From UBA668 sp041394605 (GTDB lineage: Bacteria > Actinomycetota > Acidimicrobiia > Acidimicrobiales > Ilumatobacteraceae): 64,000 bases of DNA. Of this stretch, positions 43,981 through 51,266 are shown piece by piece; position 1 is the first letter of the stretch; every line of letters begins with the position of its first letter. The position numbers were made by a program, and so were the translations under genes. The notes beneath the pieces are model-generated. The model worked only from the letters and a program-made list of their open reading frames with translations. It ran no database searches and was not told where the DNA came from. The stretch lies in contig JAWKHX010000015.1 in the NCBI GenBank assembly GCA_041394605.1, positions 1-64,000 on the forward strand, written 5' to 3'.

Positions 43981-44649
43981 ATGAACACCACCGAGCACGT
44001 CTCACCCACCAACACCCTGTCCCCCTCCGACCCGCGGGCGGTCTTCGCCGCCGCGGTCCGCACCGCCGGCGAGCTGATCGCCTCCGTGCAGCCCCACCAG
44101 ACCGGTCTGCCCACGCCGTGCGCCGACATCGACGTCAGCGGCATGTTCGGCCACCTGCTGATGGTGCTGGAGCGCGTGGCCGCCCTCGGTGCCGGCCGTG
44201 ACCCGATGGACCTGCCCGACGAGAAGGAGGTGCCGCTGGCGGGCTGGACGGCCGAGTGGCTGGCGGCCGCGCACCGGGTGCAGCAGGCATGGACCGACCC
44301 CGAGGTGCTGGAACGGCAGATGTGGCTGCCGTGGGCGGAGGGGCCAGGCGGGCAGATGCTCGGCTCGTACACCGCCGAACTCACCGTGCACACCTGGGAC
44401 CTGGCCACGGCGCTGGGCCTCGGCGTGGAGTGGGATGCCCGTGCGTTGGCGACCTCGTGGGAGGTGTACCAGGCGATGCTGCCCCCCGGCGACCGCCAGG
44501 CCCGCTTCGACGAGGTCCGCGCCCAGATGCCCCCGGAGTACCCGGTCGGCCCGCCCCCGTTCCTCGACGCCGTGGACCTGCCCGCGGACGCGCCGCTGAT
44601 CGAGCGGATCGTCGCCTGGACCGGCCGTCAGCCGGCCAGCGCGGCGTAG
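43981..44649 (+). CDS. TIGR03086-family metal-binding (mycothiol-dependent isomerase-like, DinB-fold) protein
   Basis: This 222-residue four-helix-bundle protein belongs to the mycothiol-dependent maleylpyruvate isomerase/DinB superfamily. Likely metal ligands are His in DVSGMFGHLLMVLER and in LTVHTWDLATALG, the two places where the fold binds metal. It has the TIGR03086 features AVRTAGELIASVQPHQTGLPTPC and TWDLATALG. The family conjugates or isomerises substrates with mycothiol, which suits an actinobacterial host. The 3' end overlaps the convergent DinB gene by 22 bases. ATG 43966 is an alternative start. Confidence 0.82.
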   Translation: MNTTEHVSPTNTLSPSDPRAVFAAAVRTAGELIASVQPHQTGLPTPCADIDVSGMFGHLLMVLERVAALGAGRDPMDLPDEKEVPLAGWTAEWLAAAHRVQQAWTDPEVLERQMWLPWAEGPGGQMLGSYTAELTVHTWDLATALGLGVEWDARALATSWEVYQAMLPPGDRQARFDEVRAQMPPEYPVGPPPFLDAVDLPADAPLIERIVAWTGRQPASAA

Positions 44650-45165
44650 CCCTGCTCGGCGTCCCACACATGGTGCACGGGGTCGTGGACCATGTAGCGG
44701 GTGAAGCTGTCGATCGTGAACGCGGCGCCGTCGCTGCGGTAGCCGGTGCGGCCGAGTTGGTCGGGCCGCACCGCAGCGAAGGCGCCGGCCAGTTCCTCCG
44801 CGGCGGCCACCAGCTCGGCGGCGACGGTGGCGGGGTCCTGCAGGTCGTAGCGGTCTTCCACGGCGGTGACGTCCTGGTCCCAGTTGGGGAAGTGCGGGCC
44901 GTCCTGCTCCAGCATCAGGCCCAACCGGTACAGGTACAGCCGGTACACATCGCGCACATGGCAGGCGTACTCCAGCGCCGACCAGGTGTGGTCGTTCGGG
45001 CGGTCGGCCACCCGCGGGTGGGAGCAGCTCCTGCCAGCGGGCGGCGTTGGCCCGAATGGCCGCCGGCGCGGTGATCGGATCGAAGGTCTCGGCCACGAAC
45101 CCGCAGTCGGGGCAGGGGCGTTCCAGCACCCAGGTCCAGTTCTTGTCGTCGGGAACGATCGCCAT
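44628..45165 (-). CDS. DinB-family protein (frameshifted near 45021)
   Basis: Two frames join into a 178-residue DinB-fold protein. The N terminus is MAIVPDDKNWTWVLERPCPDCGF...RWQELL and the second part runs HPRVADRPNDHTWSALEYACHVRDVYRLYLYRL, with the metal-site His residues in HTWSALEYACHVRD and in DSFTRYMVHDPVHHVWD. Removing one C from the CCC at 45020-45022 restores RWQELLHPRVADR, so a one-base insertion is inferred. A TAGGGT -10 box ends 7 bases before ATG 45165. It neighbours another member of the same fold. Substrate unknown. Confidence 0.8.
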
Positions 45166-45172
45166 GGCCGCG

Positions 45173-45178
45173 ACCCTA
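45173..45178 (-). promoter_or_regulatory. -10 element, leaderless start of DinB gene
   Basis: TAGGGT on the minus strand ends 7 bases before ATG 45165; the opposing -10 box for the DUF2510 gene starts at 45201. Confidence 0.5.
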
Positions 45179-45200
45179 TTCGGCCTGCGGCGCGCTCGGC

Positions 45201-45206
45201 TACCTT
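45201..45206 (+). promoter_or_regulatory. -10 element, leaderless start
   Basis: TACCTT ends 7 bases before GTG 45214. Confidence 0.45.
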
Positions 45207-45213
45207 TCCGGCC

Positions 45214-45740
45214 GTGGATCTGCGTTGCGTCTCGTGCTCGACGGTGCTCGAGGAAGGTGCCGTGGCCTTCTGCCCGGCGTGTGGCAGCCCGCAAGCCGGC
45301 TCGGGGCTGACCCTCCCGCCTCCGACCCCAACTGCGCCCCCGGGGCTCAGCCTGCCGACACCATCCACACTGACGCCGCCACCGCTGCCCACGCCGTCAC
45401 CCGTCACCTCACCGGCGCCGCCGACCGCGCCCGCCAAGGACGTGCAGCCGCCGTCGTGGCAACCGGACCCGTTCGCCCGCTACACCTACCGGTACTGGAA
45501 CGGGCGCAAGTGGACCAACCAGGTCTCCAACGGGGGAACACCCTCACCGATCCTCTCGGCGCCAAGGGCACCCCGCTGCCCAGCCCCGACGGCAACGATC
45601 TGGCGGAGGCCGGCTGGTACCCCGACCCCGCCGGCCGCCACCAGCACCGCTACTGGAAGGGCCGGCGCTGGACGGACCAGGTGGCGGACAACGGGGTGGT
45701 CGCCAACGACCCTGCGAACGTCGAGGGCATCGAGGTCTAG
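45214..45740 (+). CDS. Zinc-ribbon protein with two DUF2510 domains (frameshifted near 45534)
   Basis: The product opens with a zinc ribbon (DLRCVSCSTVLEEGAVAFCPACGSPQ), then a Pro/Thr-rich linker and two DUF2510 motifs. The first (WQPDPFARYTYRYWNGRKWTNQV) is in the starting frame and the second (AGWYPDPAGRHQHRYWKGRRWTDQV) in another. Adding one G to the GGGGG at 45532-45536 joins them through VSNGG-NTLTDPL. The repaired protein has about 175 residues. DUF2510 is an actinobacterial module with W-Y-x-DP and RYW-x-G-x-x-WT cores, often linked to membrane proteins; no membrane segment is present here. Function unknown. Confidence 0.78.
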
Positions 45741-45767
45741 ACGGGGGCGACGGCCTGAGCGCCGCGG

Positions 45768-46669
45768 TCAGCCGTTGAGGGCGGCGACGATCTCGGCCAT
45801 CAGGTCGCCGGCTTCGGTGGGGTTCTGGCCCACCTTCACACCGGCGGCCGCGAGGGCCTCCATCTTGCCCTTGGCCGTGCCCTTGCCGCCGGAGGTGATG
45901 GCACCGGCGTGGCCCATCTTCTTGCCCTCCGGGGCGGTGACGCCGGCGATGTAGGCGCTCATCGGCTTGGTGACGTTGGCCTTGATGAACTCGGCCGCCT
46001 CTTCCTCCGCCGAGCCGCCGATCTCGCCGATCATGATGATGGCGTGGGTCTCGAGGTCGGCCTGGAACTCCTTCAGGCAGTCGATGAAGTTCGTGCCGGG
46101 CACGGGGTCGCCGCCGATGCCGACGCAGGTGCTGACGCCGATGCCCCGCTGCTTCAGCTCGTACAGGGCCTGGTAGGTGAGGGTGCCGGACCGGGAGACG
46201 ATGCCCACGTTCGGGCCTTCGGCCGTCGGCGCCTGGGCGATCTCGCCGGCGGTGATGCCGATGTTGCACTTCCCTGGGCTGATGATGCCCGGGCAGTTGG
46301 GGCCGAGGAGGCGGGTGTTCGGGTAGTCGCGCACCAGCGTGTTGTAGGTGCGGGCCTCGTCCTGCGCCGGGATGCCTTCGGTGATGCAGACGATGAAGCC
46401 GATGCCGGCGGCCGCAGCCTCGAGGATGGCCGCGCTGGCGGCCTTCGGCGGGACGGCGATGAACGACGCGGTGGCGCCCGTGGCGGCCACGGCCTCGGCG
46501 ACCGTGTTGAACACGGGGATGCCTTCGACGTCGGTGCCGCCCTTGCCGGGCGTGACGCCGCCGACGACCTGGGTGCCGTAGGCCTGGTTGCGCAGGCCGT
46601 GGTACTTGCCTGCCCGCCGGTGAGGCCCTGGACGATGACCTTGGTGTGCTCGTTGACGAAGATGGCCAT
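45768..46669 (-). CDS. sucD: Succinate-CoA ligase alpha subunit (frameshifted near 46610)
   Basis: SucD binds CoA and carries the phosphohistidine of succinyl-CoA synthetase. The N-terminal AIFVNEHTKVIVQGLTGGQ is in one frame; the rest, starting YHGLRNQAYGTQVVGGVTPGK, is in another. Adding one G in CAGGCAAG (about 46608-46614) gives GLTGGQGKYHGLRNQAYG, so a one-base deletion is inferred and the enzyme would have 300 residues. The active-site His is in KKMGHAGAITSGGKGTAKGK. ATG 46669 lies one base after the sucC stop. Because this is a citric-acid-cycle enzyme, a sequence error is more likely than a pseudogene. Confidence 0.88.
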
Positions 46670-46670
46670 G

Positions 46671-47825
46671 TCAGTTGCTCCCGTTGGCGATGGCGACGGC
46701 CGCACGAGCGGCTTCCAGCATGGTCGGCTTGGAGATCAGCTTGGACTCCGGGATGCCGGCGTCGGCGAGGATCTGGCGGCCCTCTTCGGCGTTGGTGCCG
46801 TCGAGGCGGATGACGATCGGGGCCCGCAGTTCCACCCGGCTCATCGCCTCGACGATGCCCTTGGCGACTTCCTCGCCGCGGGTGATGCCACCGAAGATGT
46901 TGATGAAGATGCTGCGGACGTCCTCGTCGAAGTTGATGACGCTGAGGGCCGCAGCCATCATGTCGGCGTTGGCGCCGCCGCCGATGTCCAGGAAGTTGGC
47001 GGCCGAGCCGCCCACCTGGTTCACCACGTCCAGCGTGCTCATGGCCAGGCCGGCACCGTTGGCGATGATGCCGACGCTGCCCGACAGGCCGATGTACTGG
47101 AGGTCGTGGGTGCGGGCCAGCTGCTCGCGCTCGTCCAGCTCCTCGGTCGCGCGGAACTCGTCCCACTCCGGGTGGCGGAAGGCGGCGTTGTTGTCCAGGC
47201 TGACCTTGGCGTCCAGCGCGTGCACGCCGCCGTCCGGGCGGAGGATCAGCGGGTTGATCTCGGCCAGGTCGCAGTCGCCCTCGGTGAAGCAGCGGTACAG
47301 CTTGACCAGCATGTCGGCCACGCCGTCCACGGCCTCGGCGTCGATGTTGGCGCGCACGGCGGCGTCGTGGGCAGCCTCGCGGCTGATGCCGTCCACCGGG
47401 TCGATGTGCAGCAGCACGATGGCGTCGGGGTTGCTGGCGGCCACGGCTTCGATCTCCACGCCACCCTCGGCGCTGAGCATCAGGAGGTGCTTCTTGGCGG
47501 CACGGTCCAGCGAGTAGGAGGCGTAGTACTCCTTCTCGATGTCGCTGGCGTGCTCCACCCAGACCCGCTTCACCAGGTGGCCCTTGATGTCCATGCCGAG
47601 GATGTTCCCGGCGTGGAGGCGCACCTCGTCGGCGTTGTCGGCCAGCTTGATGCCGCCGGCCTTGCCGCGGCCGCCGACCTGCACCTGGGCCTTCACCACG
47701 ACGGGGTAGCCGGCCATCTCGGCGGCGGCGACGGCCTCGTCCACGGTGTAGGCCACGTCGCCCGGCGACACCGGGATGTCGTAGCGGGCGAAGTACTGCT
47801 TGCCCTGATACTCGAACAGGTCCAT
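46671..47825 (-). CDS. sucC: Succinate-CoA ligase (ADP-forming) beta subunit
   Basis: A 384-residue ATP-grasp enzyme that pairs with SucD to interconvert succinyl-CoA and succinate with ATP formation. The start MDLFEYQGKQYFARYDIPV, the ATP-grasp VVVKAQVQVGGRGKAGGIKLA, and the metal/phosphate region EINPLILRPDGGVHALDAKVSLDNNA are diagnostic; NIFGGITRGEEVAKGI and GLAMSTLDVV form the subunit interface. Its ATG shares a base with the stop of the cobalamin-binding gene (TGATG), and sucD follows after one base. This points to propionyl-CoA to succinate flux. Confidence 0.95.
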   Translation of the reverse strand: MDLFEYQGKQYFARYDIPVSPGDVAYTVDEAVAAAEMAGYPVVVKAQVQVGGRGKAGGIKLADNADEVRLHAGNILGMDIKGHLVKRVWVEHASDIEKEYYASYSLDRAAKKHLLMLSAEGGVEIEAVAASNPDAIVLLHIDPVDGISREAAHDAAVRANIDAEAVDGVADMLVKLYRCFTEGDCDLAEINPLILRPDGGVHALDAKVSLDNNAAFRHPEWDEFRATEELDEREQLARTHDLQYIGLSGSVGIIANGAGLAMSTLDVVNQVGGSAANFLDIGGGANADMMAAALSVINFDEDVRSIFINIFGGITRGEEVAKGIVEAMSRVELRAPIVIRLDGTNAEEGRQILADAGIPESKLISKPTMLEAARAAVAIANGSN

Positions 47826-48235
47826 CAGACCCCTTCCTCTCGTGCGTCCAGTTGGGTCTCGAGCCAGGCACTGATGCCCTTCAGCGAGCTACCCGGGCCG
47901 AAGATCTCGGCCACACCCTGCTGCTTCAGCGCCGCCGCGTCCGCGTCGGGGATGACCCCGCCGCCGAACACCAGCGTGTCGCCGAGGCCACGGTTGCGCA
48001 GTTCCTCCATCACCCTCGGGAACAGGGTGAGGTGGGCGCCGCTGAGCAGCGACAGGCCCACGGCATCCACGTCCTCCTGCAGCGCGGTCTCGGCGATCTG
48101 CTCGGGCGTCTGGTGCAGCCCGGTGTAGATGACCTCGAAGCCGTGGTCGCGCAGGGCCCGGGTGATGGTCTTGGCGCCGCGGTCGTGCCCGTCCAGGCCC
48201 GGCTTGGCGACGACGACTCGGTACGGCCGTTTCAC
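47825..48235 (-). CDS. Cobalamin-binding protein, methylmalonyl-CoA mutase small-domain type
   Basis: The 136-residue protein is a stand-alone B12-binding domain. The DxHxxG motif that supplies the lower-ligand histidine is in KPGLDGHDRGAKTI, followed by LHQTPEQIAETALQEDVDAVGLSLLSGAH and FGGGVIPDAD, all typical of the mutase C-terminal domain. It needs a separate catalytic large subunit, which is not in this window. As first gene of an operon with sucCD it suggests methylmalonyl-CoA to succinyl-CoA to succinate flow. GTG 48235 is preceded by a -10 box at 9 bases. Confidence 0.9.
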   Translation of the reverse strand: MKRPYRVVVAKPGLDGHDRGAKTITRALRDHGFEVIYTGLHQTPEQIAETALQEDVDAVGLSLLSGAHLTLFPRVMEELRNRGLGDTLVFGGGVIPDADAAALKQQGVAEIFGPGSSLKGISAWLETQLDAREEGV

Positions 48236-48244
48236 AAGAGAGTC

Positions 48245-48250
48245 ACCCTA
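48245..48250 (-). promoter_or_regulatory. -10 element, near-leaderless start of the mutase-sucCD operon
   Basis: TAGGGT on the minus strand ends 9 bases before GTG 48235. Confidence 0.45.
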
Positions 48251-48371
48251 CTTTTCCCACGCCAACCTGCTCAATTCGTCCGCCCACCCGAGTGCCGGCC
48301 GGCTGAAGCTCGGATCGGGCGGGGGCGGCGCGAGGGTGGCGCGGCTGCGGCGGCACGGCAGACTTGCGGGG

Positions 48372-48902
48372 ATGCAGCGGCCCCGCCTCCAGTCCACGTT
48401 TGCCCGCGCGGTGGTACCCGTGGCAGCCGGGATCGGCTTCTTCGCCGTGCTCGGGCTGGCCCTGTGGGGCGTGGCGGCGCTGGTGTCCGGGGGCAACAAC
48501 GCCACCACCGACACCTTCGGCGGCAAGTACCACGAGGTCGGGCGAACCGACACGTTCGCGCTGGTCATCGCCGACAGCGGGCCGATCGTGTTCCAGGACC
48601 TGCTTGGCCAGGACCGCAACATCGTGCTGGACCATGTGGGCAGCGAACCCCAATTGGGGTGGCGGATCTACCTGGCCTACCCCGCCGACCGCTCGACGGA
48701 CTGCGCGATCGAGCAGATCCGGGGCACCCGCCAGTTCACCGACTGCGACGGCCGCACCATCGACGTCAGCGACCTGGCCCTCCCGCCGGATGGGGTGGTG
48801 CCCCAGGTCAGCGACGACGGCCTCCTCACCCTGGACCTCGTCTCCGACGAGGAGGACGCTGCCGTCACCACGGTCGCCGCCACGGGAACCACGGGCGGTT
48901 GA
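48372..48902 (+). CDS. Membrane-anchored hypothetical protein
   Basis: The 176-residue product has one membrane helix at about residues 13-38 (AVVPVAAGIGFFAVLGLALWGVAALV) with basic residues before it, so the C terminus is probably outside. The outer part carries the Cys pair DCAIEQIRGTRQFTDCDG, which could form a disulfide, and a beta-rich surround. It resembles the lid of a Rieske-like fold without ligands, but this is weak. It is divergent from the mutase subunit gene and 17 bases before the serpin gene, so an operon is possible. Confidence 0.7.
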   Translation: MQRPRLQSTFARAVVPVAAGIGFFAVLGLALWGVAALVSGGNNATTDTFGGKYHEVGRTDTFALVIADSGPIVFQDLLGQDRNIVLDHVGSEPQLGWRIYLAYPADRSTDCAIEQIRGTRQFTDCDGRTIDVSDLALPPDGVVPQVSDDGLLTLDLVSDEEDAAVTTVAATGTTGG

Positions 48903-48919
48903 GCAGGCGTCCAACGGGT

Positions 48920-50248
48920 ATGGAACGCCGCTCATTCATCACCCTCCTCGCCGCCGCGCCGTCCCTGGCCACACTCCTCGCGGCGTGCGGCGACGACACC
49001 ACCGCAACACCCACCACCAGGCCGGGCAGCACCCCGGGCACGGGCGACCATGAGACCCTCCGCAGCGACATCGCCCGGGTCACCGAGGGTCGCGACGCCA
49101 CGACCGCCGCCTCCGCGGTGAACGACTTCGCCGCCGACCTCTATGACCTGCTGGTCACCCAGGACCCGCAGGCGAACCTGGTCTTCTCCCCCGCCAGCAT
49201 CGCCATCGCGCTGGCGATGACCGCCGCCGGCGCCAGGGGCACCACGCTCGACGAGATGGTGGCCGTGCTGCACGCCGACCCTGACATGGCCGCCTTCCAC
49301 CGCTCGATGAACGGGCTGTCCGCCTCGCTCGACGGGCTGGACGCCACCCACGACAACTCCGCCGAGGGCGGCACGGGCGTCAGCGAGGTGAGGCTGGAGA
49401 TCGCCAACTCACTCTGGGGCCAGGCCGGGCTCGCCTTCGAGCAGGCCTTCCTCGACCTGCTGGCCGCCGAGTACGGCGCCGGCCTGGAGACGGTGGACTA
49501 CAAGTCCGACCCCGAAGCTGCGCGGGCGCTCATCAACGCCTGGGTCGCCGACGCCACGGAGGACCGCATCCCCGACCTGCTGGCACCGGGCACGATCACG
49601 CCCGACAGCCGCCTGACCCTGGTCAACGCCATCTACCTCAAGGCCAACTGGATGGAGGCCTTCGACGAGAACGCCACCGCCGACGAGCCGTTCACCACGG
49701 CTGCGGGCGACGACGTGACCGTGAAGATGATGCACCGCAGCGCCGAGATGGCGTACGCCGAGGGCGACGGCTGGCAGGCCGTCGACGTGCCCTACGTGTT
49801 CGGCACACTGTCGCTGACCGTCGCCATGCCGGACGACCCTGGCGTCACGCCGCCGTACGCCGACGTCGTCGCCGGCCTCGGCAAGCGGCCGGTCGAGCTC
49901 GGCCTGCCGCGCTTCGACATCGAGACCTCCACCTCACTGGCCCAGGCACTCGCCGACCTCGGCATGCCCACCGCCTTCTCGGCCGATGCCGACTTCACCG
50001 GGATGACCACGGAGATCGGGCTCGCCATCGGTGACGTCATCCATCAGGCGAACATCACCACCGACGAGACCGGCACGGAAGCCGCCGCAGCGGCGACGGC
50101 AGTAGTGATGATCACCGATGCCGGATTGCCGGAACCTGCGGCCACGGCGGTGTTCGACCGGCCGTTCACGTTCTGGCTGCGGGAGCGCAGCACGGGCGCC
50201 ATCGTCTTCATGGGCCGGGTGACCGACCCCAGCCAGACCCGCGGGTAG
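48920..50248 (+). CDS. Serpin-family protease inhibitor, putative lipoprotein
   Basis: This 442-residue protein has a signal with twin arginines (MERRSFITLLAA) and lipobox LLAAC (Cys23), consistent with Tat export and lipid anchoring. The serpin fold follows: NLVFSPASIAIALAMTAAGARGTTLDEM, LVNAIYLKANWMEAFDENAT, the reactive-loop hinge GTEAAAAATAVVM and the C-terminal FDRPFTFWLRERSTGAIVFMGRVTDP. The Ala-rich hinge is the inhibitory type. Counting 17 residues from the hinge Glu puts P1 near Leu in DAGLPEP, suggesting a chymotrypsin- or elastase-like target. Bacterial serpins are uncommon. Confidence 0.9.
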   Translation: MERRSFITLLAAAPSLATLLAACGDDTTATPTTRPGSTPGTGDHETLRSDIARVTEGRDATTAASAVNDFAADLYDLLVTQDPQANLVFSPASIAIALAMTAAGARGTTLDEMVAVLHADPDMAAFHRSMNGLSASLDGLDATHDNSAEGGTGVSEVRLEIANSLWGQAGLAFEQAFLDLLAAEYGAGLETVDYKSDPEAARALINAWVADATEDRIPDLLAPGTITPDSRLTLVNAIYLKANWMEAFDENATADEPFTTAAGDDVTVKMMHRSAEMAYAEGDGWQAVDVPYVFGTLSLTVAMPDDPGVTPPYADVVAGLGKRPVELGLPRFDIETSTSLAQALADLGMPTAFSADADFTGMTTEIGLAIGDVIHQANITTDETGTEAAAAATAVVMITDAGLPEPAATAVFDRPFTFWLRERSTGAIVFMGRVTDPSQTRG

Positions 50249-50250
50249 CC

Positions 50251-50266
50251 GCCCGCGGACGCGGGC
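50251..50266. terminator. Hairpin between convergent serpin and flavodoxin genes
   Basis: GCCCGC (50251-50256) pairs with GCGGGC (50261-50266) around a GGAC loop and fills the 18-base gap between the two stops. It lacks a T-run. Confidence 0.45.
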
Positions 50267-50695
50267 TCAGACCTTCGCCAGCTTGGCGACGAGGTCGGCG
50301 GCGAAGGCTTCGGTGGAGGCCTCCAGCTTGCGGCGGTGGATGGCCAGGCCGTCGATGATCTCCACGCCGGTCTTGCGCACCGCCTTGTCCATGGCCGCCA
50401 GCGACTTGCCGGGGTTGAGGCCGTAGGTGAGGAACGTGGCGGCCTTCTTGCCGGCCATCGCCGGCAGGTTCTCCAGGTTGAGGACACCGAACGGCGCCTG
50501 GCCGACCACGAACAGGCCGTGCACCCATGTGCCGATGACCACGAGGTCGGCGTCCTGGATCGAGCGCAACTCCGGCTTCGTCACGGGCGACACACCGGTG
50601 ATGCCCCAGCCTTCCTGCTGGAGGTTCAGGGCGATCAGTTCAGCGGCGTCGCGGGTGGTGCCGGTGAGGCTCTGGTAGAGGACGGCGGCCTTCAT
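50267..50695 (-). CDS. Flavodoxin-fold protein
   Basis: The 142-residue protein starts with the FMN-phosphate loop of flavodoxins, KAAVLYQSLTGTTRDAAELI, followed by DADLVVIGTWVHGLFVVGQAP and KKAATFLTYGLNPGKSL, which form the isoalloxazine loops. It should bind FMN and carry electrons or act as a small reductase. ATG 50695 matches the family N terminus. Neighbours give no partner. Confidence 0.87.
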   Translation of the reverse strand: MKAAVLYQSLTGTTRDAAELIALNLQQEGWGITGVSPVTKPELRSIQDADLVVIGTWVHGLFVVGQAPFGVLNLENLPAMAGKKAATFLTYGLNPGKSLAAMDKAVRKTGVEIIDGLAIHRRKLEASTEAFAADLVAKLAKV

Positions 50696-50728
50696 GCGCA
50701 CCATTGAAGCACGCAGAGGCACCGCGGC

Positions 50729-51208
50729 TCACGTTGACACGTCGGCGTTGGCGTCGTCGACCGCGGCGCCCCGACCCGCAGCCTTCTCCGCACGCGCCGC
50801 CCGGCCCTTGCGGATCTTGCGCACCACCCCCCACACCGCCAGCGAGAACGTGCACCCGATGATGATCACCAGCGCCACGATGATCCGCTTCGGCAGGGTC
50901 TTGGTGCCGAGGAAGATGTACAGGTCGGGCACGATGAACGCACCGAGGGAGATGGTTGCCCACTTCACCGCCTGCTTGTAGTGGTCGTCGATGAAGTTCA
51001 ACACCATGCGCGGCGTGGTGTAGCCGTCCACCACGGCCGAGGCGAGATCGATGGCCAGATAGATCCACGGGTTCAGGCCGTAGTCACCTACCGCCGCCCA
51101 CACGATGAGCGCCCGGATCAGCGACCACCCGACCACCATCCCCGCCCACGTTCGCGACAGTCGTCGGCGCCGCCGTTGGGTCGCGGGGTCGTGATGGTGC
51201 AGCGGCAC
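50729..51208 (-). CDS. Integral membrane protein, four predicted helices
   Basis: A 159-residue protein with helices around residues 24-40 (MVVGWSLIRALIVWAAV), 47-62, 83-102 (WATISLGAFIVPDLYIFLGT) and 108-128 (IIVALVIIIGCTFSLAVWGVV), then a basic/Ala-rich cytoplasmic tail. The short N terminus is Arg- and His-rich. No catalytic motif is seen and I do not recognise the family. It starts at GTG 51208; no ribosome site or -10 box is clear, so the start is tentative. Confidence 0.68.
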   Translation of the reverse strand: MPLHHHDPATQRRRRRLSRTWAGMVVGWSLIRALIVWAAVGDYGLNPWIYLAIDLASAVVDGYTTPRMVLNFIDDHYKQAVKWATISLGAFIVPDLYIFLGTKTLPKRIIVALVIIIGCTFSLAVWGVVRKIRKGRAARAEKAAGRGAAVDDANADVST

Positions 51209-51266
51209 GCCTTTGATTCAATCAGAGGTTGCGGCGCCGGTGTGAATGCTTCCCAGGGTCGCTGGG

